Positions 51,536-60,659 of a DNA stretch of 64,000 nucleotides are shown here, piece after piece. The stretch is from Actinoplanes sp. M2I2 (GTDB taxonomy: Bacteria > Actinomycetota > Actinomycetes > Mycobacteriales > Micromonosporaceae). The notes under the pieces were generated by a model that saw only the letters and a program-made list of their open reading frames with translations, was not told the DNA's origin and did no database searches. Position 1 is the stretch's first letter; each line of letters opens with the position of its first letter. The DNA is taken from contig NZ_JALPVJ010000013.1 of the NCBI RefSeq assembly GCF_023544445.1, positions 224,771-288,770 of the forward strand, written 5' to 3'. A program made the translations under genes and the position numbers.

Positions 51536-52753
51536 ATGTCCGATGCCGACGACGCCGGCGTCCTGCGCACCGCCGAGGGGCTGCAGGCGGATCTCGTGCG
51601 GCTGCGACGGGACCTGCACGCGCATCCCGAGACCGGTCTCCAGCTGCCGCGGACGCAGGCGGCGGTCCTCGACGCGCTCGGGGGCCTGGACCTGGAAGTG
51701 TCCCGCGGGGAGGCGCTGACGTCGGTGACCGCCGTGCTGCGGGGCGGACGGCCGGGTCCGGCGGTTCTGCTCCGGGCCGACATGGACGCGCTGCTGCTGA
51801 CCGAGGCGACCGGCCTGGACTACGCGAGCCGGACGCCCGGCGTCATGCACGCCTGCGGGCACGACCTGCACACCGCGGCTCTCGTCGGCGCCGCCCGCAC
51901 GCTGACCGAGCACCGTGACCGGCTGGCCGGCGACGTCGTCTTCATGTTCCAGCCCGGCGAGGAAGGCTGGGACGGCGCCGACCTCATGATCAAGGAGGGC
52001 GTGCTCGAGGCGGCCGGCGAGCGGGTGAGGGCGGCGTACGGCCTGCACGTGCGGTCCTACGAGACCCCGCGCGGGGTGTTCCGCAGCCGCCCGGGCACCA
52101 TCATGGGCGCCACCGATTCGGTGACCGTGACGGTGACCGGCCGCGGCGGCCACGCGTCGCGACCGCACGTGGCCAACGACCCGGTCCCGGTCGCGGCGCA
52201 CCTCATCACGGCCCTCCAGTCGATGATCACGCGCACCTTCGACCCGTTCGACCCGGTCGTTGTCACGGTCACGTCGGTCCAGGCGGGCCACGTCGCCAAC
52301 ATCATCCCGGAGCAGGTCGAGCTGGCCGGCACCATCCGCACGTTCTCGGAGACCAGCCGGACGCGGATCAGGACCGAGATCGCCCGGTTGGCCAAGGGCC
52401 TCGCGCAGGCCCACGGGATGACCGCCGAGGCCGTGTTCGCCGACGGATACCCGGTGACGGTCAATGATGCGAACGAGTACGCGTTCGCCGCCGCCGTCGT
52501 CCAGGACACGCTCGGAACGGATCGGTTCGACCCGTTGTCCGCGCCGGTCGCCGCGGCCGAGGACTTCTCCCGCGTGCTCAACGAGGTGCCGGGCTGCTTT
52601 CTCTTCCTGGGCGCGAGCGCGGCCGGTGACCCCGCGACCGCGCCGAGCAACCACAGCCCGCACGCAGTGTTCGACGACTCGGTGCTGGCCGACGCCTCGT
52701 TCGTCCTCGCCGAACTCGCCCGGCGTGCCGTCGACCGGTTCGCCGCGTCCTGA
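51536..52753 (+). CDS. M20-family amidohydrolase
   Basis: A 405-residue metal-dependent amidohydrolase of the hippurate / indole-acetyl-amino-acid hydrolase type. Metal ligands and catalysis are in VMHACGHDLHTAALVG (Cys, His, Asp, His), FMFQPGEEGWDGADLM (Glu, Glu) and YGLHVRSYETPRG (His); the dimerisation domain has TVTGRGGHASRPHVANDP. It would release an acid, often aromatic, from an N-acyl amino acid. The dioxygenase start lies 66 bases after its stop. I chose ATG 51536 over GTG 51527. Confidence 0.93.
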   Translation: MSDADDAGVLRTAEGLQADLVRLRRDLHAHPETGLQLPRTQAAVLDALGGLDLEVSRGEALTSVTAVLRGGRPGPAVLLRADMDALLLTEATGLDYASRTPGVMHACGHDLHTAALVGAARTLTEHRDRLAGDVVFMFQPGEEGWDGADLMIKEGVLEAAGERVRAAYGLHVRSYETPRGVFRSRPGTIMGATDSVTVTVTGRGGHASRPHVANDPVPVAAHLITALQSMITRTFDPFDPVVVTVTSVQAGHVANIIPEQVELAGTIRTFSETSRTRIRTEIARLAKGLAQAHGMTAEAVFADGYPVTVNDANEYAFAAAVVQDTLGTDRFDPLSAPVAAAEDFSRVLNEVPGCFLFLGASAAGDPATAPSNHSPHAVFDDSVLADASFVLAELARRAVDRFAAS

Positions 52754-52818
52754 TGACCGGCGACAACCCCGCCCGGCAGCACGGCCGCTCCGCCGGGCGC
52801 AACGAAGGAGAGAGCATC

Positions 52819-53685
52819 GTGACGATCGAACCTGACGTGAGCATCACCGAGGAGGCGGTGCGCCGGTGGGGAACGGCGCAGTCACCCCGTACGGCCGCGT
52901 TGATGACCGCGTTGGTGCGGCATCTGCACGCGTTCGCCCGCGAGACCGGCCTGACCCCGGACGAGTGGATGGCGGGCGTGCAGTGGCTGACCCGTACCGG
53001 CCGGCTCAGCGACGACAAGCGGCAGGAGTTCATCCTGGCCTCCGACGTGCTGGGCCTCAGCTCGCTCGTGGTGCAGCTGAACCACCGCTTCGACGAGCGG
53101 GCCACCCCGGCGACGGTGCTGGGCCCCTTCCACATCGACGGGTCACCGCCGGCCGGGTTCGGCGCCGACATGTCCGAGGGGCTGCCGGGTGTGCCGCTGT
53201 TCCTCGTCGGCCGGGTCACCGGCCTGGACGGCAAGGCGGTGCCGGACGCGGTCCTGGACGTGTGGCAGGCCGACGTCGACGGGGTGTACGAGGCTCAGCT
53301 GCCCGAGGTCGACGAGGCCCGGCTGCGGGCGAAGTACCGCGTCCGGCCGGACGGCAGCTACTGCGTCCGCACGATCGTGCCGCTCGGGTACACGATTCCG
53401 ATGGACGGTCCGGTCGGGGACTTGATCGGCCGGACCGCCATCAGCGCCTATCGGCCGGCCCACATCCACTTCCTGCTGGACGAGCCCGGCTACGAGAAGC
53501 TGATCACGCACCTGTTCCCGGCCGGTACGGAGTACCTGGACTCGGACGTGGTCTTCGGGGTCAAGGACGCGCTGATCACCCCGTTCGTCGAGCACCAGCC
53601 GGGCCCGAGCCCCGACGGCGGAACGATGGATCGGCCGTTCCTGGTCGCGCACTACGACTTCGTCCTCCAGCCGGCGCAGTCCTGA
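52819..53685 (+). CDS. Intradiol ring-cleavage dioxygenase (catechol / hydroxyquinol 1,2-dioxygenase)
   Basis: A 288-residue Fe(III) dioxygenase. The N-terminal helical dimerisation domain (TALVRHLHAFARETGLTPDE) is that of catechol and hydroxyquinol dioxygenases. Iron ligands are visible: Tyr in DVDGVYEAQL, Tyr in IVPLGYTIPMDG, and the two His in RPAHIHFLLDEPG. It cleaves catechol-type rings between the hydroxyls, in the ortho pathway. GTG 52819 has GAAGGAGAG upstream and excludes 22 unconserved upstream codons. It lies in the same direction as the amidohydrolase and pirin and may share a transcript. Confidence 0.94.
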   Translation: MTIEPDVSITEEAVRRWGTAQSPRTAALMTALVRHLHAFARETGLTPDEWMAGVQWLTRTGRLSDDKRQEFILASDVLGLSSLVVQLNHRFDERATPATVLGPFHIDGSPPAGFGADMSEGLPGVPLFLVGRVTGLDGKAVPDAVLDVWQADVDGVYEAQLPEVDEARLRAKYRVRPDGSYCVRTIVPLGYTIPMDGPVGDLIGRTAISAYRPAHIHFLLDEPGYEKLITHLFPAGTEYLDSDVVFGVKDALITPFVEHQPGPSPDGGTMDRPFLVAHYDFVLQPAQS

Positions 53686-53785
53686 CCGGTGTCCCGGACG
53701 AACTTTTCCGGAGGTCCGACGGCGGCGGAGATCGGGCGGTCGACGGGATGCCGCGGCGGTGGATCACGACCGTACAGTGGTTGCC

Positions 53786-55051
53786 GTGAATAAGTGGGTT
53801 AAGTCCGCAACCGTTGTCTCGGCCGCCGTCGTGGTCCTTGTCGTGGCGGCGATCGTGTGGGTACGGCGGGACTCGGGGAGCGAAGGGAACGAGACCGCCA
53901 AAGCGGTCTCGTTCGGTCCGATCGGCGCCGGCGCCTCGCCGGACCCTTCGAAGGACGCCTGGACGGGCACCTGGGCCACGGCCATGCAGGACGGCCGCGG
54001 AAAGGGCTTCCAGCGTGAGACGGTCCGGCAGGTGATCCGCGCGAGCATCGGCGGAGACGCCGTACGTGTCAAGCTCTCCAACCAATTCGGTAAGGAACCG
54101 CTGACCGTCAGTGCCGTTCACCTGGCCAAGCACGTGGGCGAGGGCAAGGTCGACCCGAGCACCAACGGGCGGGTGACCTTCGGCGGCAAGGACTCGGTGA
54201 CCATCAAGGCCGGGGGCACGGCCGTGAGCGACCCGGTGGCGTTCCGGCTGCCGGCCGGTGGCGACCTGGCCATCAGCGCCTACGTCCCGCAGCGGGTCGG
54301 ATCGGTCACCCAGCACGAATCGGCCAACCGCGACAACTACGCGGCGCCGGGCGACCAGACCACAAAGGACTCGATGTCCGGTGGGCGCTCGTTCTACAAC
54401 TACTCCTTCCTGGCCGGCGTGGACGTCCAGAACCCGGCGTCCGAGGGTGCGGTCGTCGCCCTCGGGGCCTCGATCACCGATGGCTACGACTCGACGTGGA
54501 ACGACTATCGAAGCTGGTCCGACCTGCTCGCGCGGCGGCTGAACGACGGGGGCCGGGCGGTCGGCGTGCTCAATGCCGGCATCAGCGGCAACTCGCTGCT
54601 GCAGAACGGCGTCGGGCAAAGCGGCCTCAACCGGCTCCAGCGTGACGTTCTCGGCCAGGCCGGCGTCAAGTGGGTGATCGTCGCCGATCTCGGGATCAAC
54701 GACCTCGGTGGCGCCGACGCGTCCACCGGCGGCCGGCTGGTCACCGGCCTGCGGCAGCTGATCCAGCGCAGCCACGACGCGGATGTCAAGGTCCTGTGCA
54801 CGACCCTGGCCCCGTACGCGGGCTCGGAAAGCTGGAGCAAGGTGGGCGAGTCCGGCCGGAAGGTGTTCAACACCTTCGTGCGGTCCAAGGGCAGCGGCTG
54901 CGACGCCGTCGTGGACTTCGACGCCGCCACCCGCGACCCCGCCGATCCGTCCCGCTGGAACAGCCGCTTCGACCAGGGCGACCACCTGCACCCCAACAAC
55001 GCCGGCATGGAGGCGCTGGCCACCGCGATCGACCTCAAGCCGTTCGCCTAA
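53786..55051 (+). CDS. Membrane-anchored SGNH/GDSL hydrolase
   Basis: A 421-residue exported esterase. One N-terminal transmembrane/signal segment (about 7-27) is followed by a low-complexity spacer, then an N-terminal beta domain (WTGTWATAMQD, VRVKLSNQFGKEPLTV) typical of actinobacterial SGNH hydrolases. The SGNH domain has block I ALGASITDGYDS (catalytic Ser near 230), block II NAGISGN, block III GINDLGG and block V DHLHPNNAGM (Asp-x-x-His). It probably deacylates a lipid or polysaccharide. GTG 53786 gives the cleanest signal segment. Confidence 0.9.
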   Translation: MNKWVKSATVVSAAVVVLVVAAIVWVRRDSGSEGNETAKAVSFGPIGAGASPDPSKDAWTGTWATAMQDGRGKGFQRETVRQVIRASIGGDAVRVKLSNQFGKEPLTVSAVHLAKHVGEGKVDPSTNGRVTFGGKDSVTIKAGGTAVSDPVAFRLPAGGDLAISAYVPQRVGSVTQHESANRDNYAAPGDQTTKDSMSGGRSFYNYSFLAGVDVQNPASEGAVVALGASITDGYDSTWNDYRSWSDLLARRLNDGGRAVGVLNAGISGNSLLQNGVGQSGLNRLQRDVLGQAGVKWVIVADLGINDLGGADASTGGRLVTGLRQLIQRSHDADVKVLCTTLAPYAGSESWSKVGESGRKVFNTFVRSKGSGCDAVVDFDAATRDPADPSRWNSRFDQGDHLHPNNAGMEALATAIDLKPFA

Positions 55052-55160
55052 GCAGTGCAAGGTCGGTGCGTCACGTCGTCTCCGGTGTGCCGGTGGCCGG
55101 CCCGCGGAGGACGGGCCCTCCCGGAAAGACGGTCGTCACCCACGACTGTTCAGCCCGGCC

Positions 55161-55553
55161 TCACCGCAGGGGGTGACCGGTGGTGCTGTCTACGTGATCC
55201 GGTACCGCGTCGTCGTGCTGATCGCCGGTGGTGGACGTTCCGGTGGGTTCGAACATCAGGATGGCGCCACCGGGCGAGGACGGCTTGTGCTCAGTGCCTT
55301 GGGGAACGACGAACACGTCGCCGGTATGCAGCGTGACCGTTCGCTCGGTGCCGTCGGCCCCGCGTAGCGCGATGTCGAACCGGCCGTCGAGGGCGAGGAA
55401 GAACTCGTCGGTGTCGTGGTGGACGTGCCAGACATGCTCGCCCCGGGTGTGCGCGACGCGCACGTCGTAGTCGTTGACCCTGGTCACGATCCGGGGGCTG
55501 TAGATCGCGTCGAAGGAGGCGAGCGCCTGGCTGAGGTTCACGGGCTGGTCCAT
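55161..55553 (-). CDS. Small cupin protein
   Basis: A 130-residue cupin. Motif 1 WHVHHDTDEFFLALDGRFDI gives two His and a Glu; motif 2 GDVFVVPQGTEHKPSSPGG gives the last His. It has a full metal site and a short unconserved C-terminal tail. Function is unknown. It is divergent from the frameshifted AraC-type gene, its probable regulator, with about 30 bases between the starts, so the promoters overlap the start regions. An upstream start at 55583 is also possible. Confidence 0.9.
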   Translation of the reverse strand: MDQPVNLSQALASFDAIYSPRIVTRVNDYDVRVAHTRGEHVWHVHHDTDEFFLALDGRFDIALRGADGTERTVTLHTGDVFVVPQGTEHKPSSPGGAILMFEPTGTSTTGDQHDDAVPDHVDSTTGHPLR

Positions 55554-55581
55554 GCGATCCAGGCTGCCCCGGCTGGGTGTC

Positions 55582-56441
55582 ATGGTCTTGTACGTTGTTG
55601 ATGTGGACGAGCCCATCCCGGAGCGCTGCCGGGTCGTGGCCTGGCAACCGGCCGTCCCCGGCATCTGCGAGGTCTTCCACGCGCGCATCGTCGATTACCG
55701 GTATCCGACACACTGCCATGACACCTGGACAGTGCTGATCGTCGACGACGGCGCCATCCAGTACGACCTGGACACCCGCCACCACGGCGCCGTCGGGCAG
55801 AGCGTCAGCATCCTGCCGCCCGGGGTGGCACACAACGGCTACCCGTCCTGGCGCTCCGGTCGCTTCGCAAGCGCAACCTCTATCTCGACAGCCGGTTCCT
55901 GCCCCAGAACCTTGTGGGCCGCGCGGTCGACGAATCGACCTTCGAGGACGTGGCCCTGCGAGCGGCGATCAGCGCACTACATGCCCGGCTCGTCGCACCG
56001 GATCCGCTCGACGTGGAAGCACGGCTGGCAGCGATCGCCGAGCGGTTCCAGCACCGCCTGCGACGACGCCCGCCGGCTGTGCCCGATCCGGAACCCACCA
56101 TCGCCGACCAGCTGCGCGAATACCTCGACGGCCACCTCACCGGCGATGTCACCCTCAAGGACGCCGCCCAGCTTCTCGACCGCAGTATCGCCCACCTCGT
56201 TCGCAGCTTCACCCGCCGCTACCGCATCTCCCCGCACGCGTACGTGATAGGCGCTCGCGTCGATCTGGCGCGCAAACTGCTGTTGCAAGGAATGCCCCCG
56301 GCCCGCGTCGCCGTCGACACCGGCTTTCACGACCAAGCGCACCTGACCCGCCATTTCACCCGGCACGTGTCAGTGCCACCGGCCCGCTACGCCGCGAGCT
56401 TCACCCGATTCACGGTGGCCGAGGACCCGGACCGGTCCTGA
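55582..56441 (+). pseudogene. AraC-family regulator with a frameshift
   Basis: Two frames together make one AraC protein. The first (from 55582 or 55603) has the cupin-like sensor: DYRYPTHCHDTWTVLIVDDG and VSILPPGVAHNGYPSWRSGR. Near 55868 one base is missing: restoring a C would continue as FRKRNLYLDSRFLPQNLVGR. The second frame then carries the whole DNA-binding half, with IADQLREYLDGHLTGDVTLK, LVRSFTRRYRISPHAYVIGA and GFHDQAHLTRHFTRHV. It is either a recent pseudogene or an assembly error. The HTH half could be made alone from GTG/ATG at 55914. It is divergent from the small cupin. Confidence 0.82.
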
Positions 56442-56562
56442 CGTCCCCCGGTCAGATCCCTGTCCGTGGTCCGCACGGTCCGCCGGCAAGACAAAGAAGG
56501 CGGCGGGTGGCGGTGCGTGTCACAGGACTGAATTCGGCGCCGGGTGTCCCGTCGTATGGGGC

Positions 56563-57600
56563 ATGTCTGACTTTCCCGCGGTCGTGGTGGGTGCGGGGGC
56601 CGCCGGGCTCGCCGCGTCGTGGCATCTGCGCCGGAACGGCCGGCGGTTCGTGGTCCTCGACGCCGGCGCCCGGCCCGGTGACGTGTGGCGCAGCCGCTAC
56701 GACAGCCTGCGGCTGTTCACCCCGGCGCGCTTCTGCGAACTTCCCGGCCTGCCGATGCACGTGCCACCCGGCGCCCATCCCGGCAAGGACGAGATGGCCG
56801 ATTACCTCGCCCGCTATGCGGAACGTTTCGATCTGCCGGTCCGCCCCGGCTCGGTCGTCCGCACCCACCGGGTCGACCAGGGCCGGCACCGGCTGTCCGG
56901 CGACGGCTTCGCCATCGAGACGGACCGTCTGATCGTCGCCACCGGGGCGTGCCGGACGCCCGCCACACCGGCCTTCGCCGCCGCACTCGCCCCCGCCGTC
57001 CGGCACCTGCACTCAGGGGATTACCGGAGACCCTCCGATCTGCCGGCCGGGCGAGTCCTGGTGGTCGGAGCCGGCCCGGCCGGCGCCGACATCGCCCTCG
57101 AGCTGTCCGCGACGCACGAGGTCTGGCTGGCCGGCGAGAGCACCGGGCACATCCCCGTCAGCCTGGTGCGCAGCGCGGTGGTGCGCCGGACGGTCTACGA
57201 CCGCAGGATGCCGGCCGGCCGGCTGGGCCGGTTGGTCCGTGCCCGGCTCGCGCGGCGAGGAGGCCCCCTGATCTGGCAGACCGAGGCGTTGCTGCGCCGG
57301 GTGGGGGTCCGTCGCGTGCCCCGGGTGGCCGGTGTCCGCGACGGGCTGCCGCAACTGGTCGACGGCCGGGTCCTCGCGGTAGCTGCCGTCGTCTGGTGCA
57401 CCGGATTCCGGCCCGGCTACGGGTGGATGGACGCCCGGGCGCTCGGCCCGCACGGATGGCCGGAACACTTCCGGGGTGTCTCGGCCACCCTGCCGGGACT
57501 CGGCTATGTCGGCCTGCCTCAGCAGAACACCCTCGGTTCCGGCTTCCTGGGGGCGATGTCGAACGATGCCGCGTCCGTGGTCGCCCGTCTCGGCCGGTAG
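56563..57600 (+). CDS. FAD-dependent monooxygenase (FMO/BVMO-like)
   Basis: A 345-residue flavoprotein. The FAD motif AVVVGAGAAGLAASWHLRR opens the protein; LLFDxW-like RSRYDSLRLFTPARFCELPG follows. A second Rossmann motif VLVVGAGPAGADIALELS (about 164-181) binds NADPH, and ATGxxP-like IVATGACRTPATPAF and CTGFRPGYGWMD are typical. It belongs to the short bacterial flavin-containing/Baeyer-Villiger-like group often labelled YhhW-type oxidoreductases or indole-pyruvate-monooxygenase-like. The substrate is unknown. It stands between the AraC remnant and DUF6924. Confidence 0.9.
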   Translation: MSDFPAVVVGAGAAGLAASWHLRRNGRRFVVLDAGARPGDVWRSRYDSLRLFTPARFCELPGLPMHVPPGAHPGKDEMADYLARYAERFDLPVRPGSVVRTHRVDQGRHRLSGDGFAIETDRLIVATGACRTPATPAFAAALAPAVRHLHSGDYRRPSDLPAGRVLVVGAGPAGADIALELSATHEVWLAGESTGHIPVSLVRSAVVRRTVYDRRMPAGRLGRLVRARLARRGGPLIWQTEALLRRVGVRRVPRVAGVRDGLPQLVDGRVLAVAAVVWCTGFRPGYGWMDARALGPHGWPEHFRGVSATLPGLGYVGLPQQNTLGSGFLGAMSNDAASVVARLGR

Positions 57601-57699
57601 CGCTCGTCCCCAGGCTGAGCGAGGCGTCCGGATCGCCTCGGCGCTGATGAAGGGGTCTCGCCGCCTGAACAACTCGCGCCGGCGATCGTCCTTGACGGT

Positions 57700-58152
57700 G
57701 TGAGAATTCTGCCCGGACCGGACGAGCGAAAGAACTTCGGAGCCGTCGTCCTGCGTACCGACTACTCCGACGAGGCGGCCTGGCGGGCCCTCCGCGAGGT
57801 GCTCCACGCCGGGAACGACTCGGACCGGCCCCCACTGCTCGTCGAGAACACCCTGTGGGCCGGCGCGGCGGTCGACGAGGTACTGGCCGCCGGCGACGGC
57901 CTGGACGTGGTGTTCCTCGCCGACCGCGCGGCGTTGACCGATCCCGAGCACAAGCTGCTCGCTGTCACGGTCGCCGGTGAGCGAGGAGCCGGCGCCCGGG
58001 CCCGGGGGAGCCGGGAGCGGGCGTTCCGCATCGTGCCGGCCTGGGTTCCGGTGCTGGACGAGAGCCTGGCGCTCGGGGCTCTCGGCTTCGCGGAGTTCGC
58101 CGAGGCGGCCGCCCAGGACTCCGAGGGCGCCTTCCGCGGCTTCGCCGGGTGA
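57700..58152 (+). CDS. DUF6924-type protein
   Basis: A 150-residue protein of the actinobacterial DUF6924 type: VVLRTDYSDEAAWRALREV at the N-terminus, GLDVVFLADRAALTDPEHKL in the middle, and FRIVPAWVPVLDESLALG, ending FAEFAEAAAQDSEGAFRGF. It is cytoplasmic and of unknown function. No ribosome binding site is evident before the GTG start, so the first residues are uncertain. Family naming is from memory of the conserved RTDxSDxxAW opening. Confidence 0.78.
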   Translation: MRILPGPDERKNFGAVVLRTDYSDEAAWRALREVLHAGNDSDRPPLLVENTLWAGAAVDEVLAAGDGLDVVFLADRAALTDPEHKLLAVTVAGERGAGARARGSRERAFRIVPAWVPVLDESLALGALGFAEFAEAAAQDSEGAFRGFAG

Positions 58153-58246
58153 GCCGGGTCGTGCCGCGTTGCCGCCGGACCCGCGCCCACCGGCTCGGGC
58201 CTCGGGCACGAAGCATCTGAACCCTGGGCCCGCGGCTACGTCGTCA

Positions 58247-58912
58247 ATGCGAAAGACCAATGTGGACGAGCCCGAGGAAGTGCTGTTCGTGGCGATGGTG
58301 TGTGTCCGGGTACTGGCGGGCGACCCGCTCGCGGCCGAGGGGCTGGCGAGCTACCTCACCGGGCACCCGGAGATCACGGTGCTCGGTGCGGACCGCCCCG
58401 ACCGGCCGGACGTGCTGGTCGTCGAGGCCGATCGGCTGAGCGTCGAGGTGGTGTCCACGCTGCGCCGCCTCGAAGCGACCGTCGGCCGCCCGATCGTCCT
58501 GGTCATCTCGGAGATCGACGAGTCGCAGTTGCTCATGCTGGTGGAGAACCGGGTGGTCGCCATTCTGCCGCGGGCGACGGTGAACCGGGAGCGGGTCGTG
58601 CACAGTGTCCTGACCGCGGCCGGCGGGGGCGGCGTGATGCCCGCCCGCCTGCTGGGGGAGCTGCTCGAACAGGTCCGCCGAATCCAGCGGGACGTGTTGC
58701 AGCCGAACGGGCTGACGCCTTCCGGCCTGAGCTCCCGCGAGGTCGCCGTGCTGCGCTTGATGGCGGAGGGGCTGGACACCACCGAGATCGCCGAGGAGAT
58801 GCGGTACTCCGTGCGGACCGTCAAGACGATCATCTACGGCGTGATGGCCCGGTACAAGCTGCGCAACCGGTCGCACCTGGTGGCCTACGTGGTGCGTGCC
58901 GGTGTCATCTGA
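58247..58912 (+). CDS. LuxR/NarL-type regulator with an atypical receiver
   Basis: A 221-residue response-regulator-like protein. The receiver-like domain (about 15-125) keeps the layout VRVLAGDPLAAEGLASYL and PDVLVVEADRLSVEV, but the phospho-acceptor Asp is Glu (VVE), only one Asp of the acidic pocket remains, and the conserved Lys is lost (ILPRA). The C-terminal HTH is intact: LSSREVAVLRLMAEGLDTTE and YSVRTVKTIIYGVMARYKLR. It probably binds DNA without kinase control. No histidine kinase is adjacent. ATG 58247 and GTG 58262 are possible starts. Confidence 0.85.
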   Translation: MRKTNVDEPEEVLFVAMVCVRVLAGDPLAAEGLASYLTGHPEITVLGADRPDRPDVLVVEADRLSVEVVSTLRRLEATVGRPIVLVISEIDESQLLMLVENRVVAILPRATVNRERVVHSVLTAAGGGGVMPARLLGELLEQVRRIQRDVLQPNGLTPSGLSSREVAVLRLMAEGLDTTEIAEEMRYSVRTVKTIIYGVMARYKLRNRSHLVAYVVRAGVI

Positions 58913-59066
58913 GCCCGGTCGGATGACATTGGTCACGTCCGTTGTGCGGCTCGCGGTGAACGACGCGATCGCAGTCCCGTCGGGACAGTCGGACGGTGAC
59001 CATCTTCGCTCGGCTGCCGTCCGCCCATTCACGAGTCCGACAGGACCATCACCACAGGAGCGGTTC

Positions 59067-60167
59067 ATGAAAATGGCCTTCCCTCTCCGCGGTCGCCTGA
59101 TGGCGCCCGCGGTAGCGGCCGGTGTTCTGGCGCCGCTGCTCGTCGTTCCCGCGGCCGGGGCCTCCTCGGTGCCGAACGGGGGCAACTGCGCCCCGCGGGC
59201 CGAAGCGGTCTCGTACAGCGACAGTCTGGACAAGTCGACGAGCAAGGACGGCGTCGCCGTCGGCGGGCTGTCCGCCATCACGTACGACAAGGTCAGCCGG
59301 TCGTCCGTGACGGTGATCGACCGGAGCGGCACGCAGCCGGCCCGCCTGGTCTTCCTCGGTGACGGCCCCGCGCCGCAAGCGACCCGGACGACGGCGCTCA
59401 AGCGCGCGGACGGCACCCCCTTCGACGGCACGAACTTCGACGGCGAGGGACTCGCCGTGCTGCCGGACGGCACCTTCCTCGTCAGCTCCGAGGCCGAGCC
59501 GTCGATCCGCATCTTCGGCCGCGACGGCGTCCAGCGGGGCGAACTCCCGGTGCCGGAGCGTTTCCGGGTCGCGCCGACCGGCGAGGCGCCGGAGAACGCG
59601 ACCCTCGAAGGCCTGACCATCTCGCCGGACGGAAAGTACGTCTACGCGGCGATGGAGGGCTCCCTCGCCGGCGACGCGCCGTCCAACGGTGAGGTGCCCC
59701 GGCACCGCGTGCTGGTCTACAAGGCCGACGGGCGTGGCGACTATCGCCTCGCCCGCCAGTTCGGCTACCAGGCCGACCGGGGCAACCGGATCGCCGAGGT
59801 GGCGGCCTACGCCGACGGGCGGCTGGTGGTCCTCGAGGCCGCTTTCACCTCGGGCGTCGGTAACACCGTCCGGCTGTACGCGGTCACCGGCGCCAACCGG
59901 GCCCCGGACGTCAGCGCCGTGCGGAACCTCTCGACCGCCGGTTACCGCAGTCTCGTCGAGAAGCAGCCCATCGCCGATCTCGCCAACTGCCCGACCCTGG
60001 GCGCGACAAGCCCGCAGCCGCAACTGAACCCGCTGCTGGACAACTTCGAAGGCCTCGCCGTCGAGCCGGGTCACGGTGCCCGGCACCGTCTCCAGCTGAT
60101 CAGCGACGACAACTTCAGCGCCAACCAGAAGACCCGGATCCTGACGGTCGACGCGCGCCTGCCCTGA
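59067..60167 (+). CDS. Secreted esterase-like / phytase-like protein (PF13449 type)
   Basis: A 366-residue exported protein. A signal peptide spans about 1-33 (MAPAVAAGVLAPLLVVPAAG, ASS cleavage). The mature part is a beta-propeller-like domain with FDGTNFDGEGLAVLPDG, LVSSEAEPSIRIFGRDG, LEGLTISPDGKYVYAAMEG and NPLLDNFEGLAVEPG. These match the 'esterase-like activity of phytase' family. Whether it hydrolyses phosphate or carboxyl esters is unknown. CAGGAG lies 8 bases before the ATG. A very strong terminator follows. Confidence 0.9.
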   Translation: MKMAFPLRGRLMAPAVAAGVLAPLLVVPAAGASSVPNGGNCAPRAEAVSYSDSLDKSTSKDGVAVGGLSAITYDKVSRSSVTVIDRSGTQPARLVFLGDGPAPQATRTTALKRADGTPFDGTNFDGEGLAVLPDGTFLVSSEAEPSIRIFGRDGVQRGELPVPERFRVAPTGEAPENATLEGLTISPDGKYVYAAMEGSLAGDAPSNGEVPRHRVLVYKADGRGDYRLARQFGYQADRGNRIAEVAAYADGRLVVLEAAFTSGVGNTVRLYAVTGANRAPDVSAVRNLSTAGYRSLVEKQPIADLANCPTLGATSPQPQLNPLLDNFEGLAVEPGHGARHRLQLISDDNFSANQKTRILTVDARLP

Positions 60168-60178
60168 CCGCCTCCCGA

Positions 60179-60218
60179 CCGACGGGCCCCGGGCGGCACC
60201 TCGCCCGGGGCCCGTCGG
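60179..60218. terminator. Very strong hairpin terminator
   Basis: A perfect 16-bp stem (arms 60179-60194 and 60203-60218) with an 8-base loop, 12 bases after the stop of the phytase-like gene. Confidence 0.9.
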
Positions 60219-60239
60219 CCACCCGGTCGCCAACGGGCC

Positions 60240-60655
60240 AGGCGGCGGAGGGCGGCCGGTGCCTGGTTCTGCGCGGCCAGCCCGGCGTGGGCAAGTCGGC
60301 TCTGCTGCGGTGGGTGACCGGGCGGGCTGCGGAGCGTCGGGCCTCCGTGCTGTCGATCACCGCGGTGGGGGACGAGTTCGAGCTTCCGTACGCCGGCCTG
60401 CACCTGCTCCCCGCCCAGGTGCGCCGCGGCGAGTCGCTGCCGGAGGCCGGGCGTCTGCTGCGGGCCGTGGGGGCGGAGGCGCCGCCGGCCCTCGTCGCGC
60501 GGGCCCTTCTCGACCTCGTCGCCGCCCTGACCGGGGACGGGCCCCTGCTGATCGTCGTGGACGACGCCCAGTGGCTGACACCGCCAGCTGGAGCGCCCTG
60601 GTGCTGGCGGGCCGCGTCGAGCCACTAGCGCCCGCCGCCGCGGCCCAGCTGCTCG
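60240..60655 (+). pseudogene. LAL regulator remnant, plus strand (ATPase start)
   Basis: This is the N-terminal ATPase of a LAL regulator without its start: CLVLRGQPGVGKSALLRWV (Walker A), FELPYAGLHLLPAQVR and DGPLLIVVDDAQWL (Walker B). Just after DAQWL one base is missing; the next frame reads TASWSALVLAGR, as in full-length relatives. It then jumps to EPLAPAAAAQLLDL and ends. Nothing of the TPR or HTH parts remains. It runs tail to tail into an opposite-strand LAL fragment. Confidence 0.82.
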
Positions 60656-60659
60656 ACCT

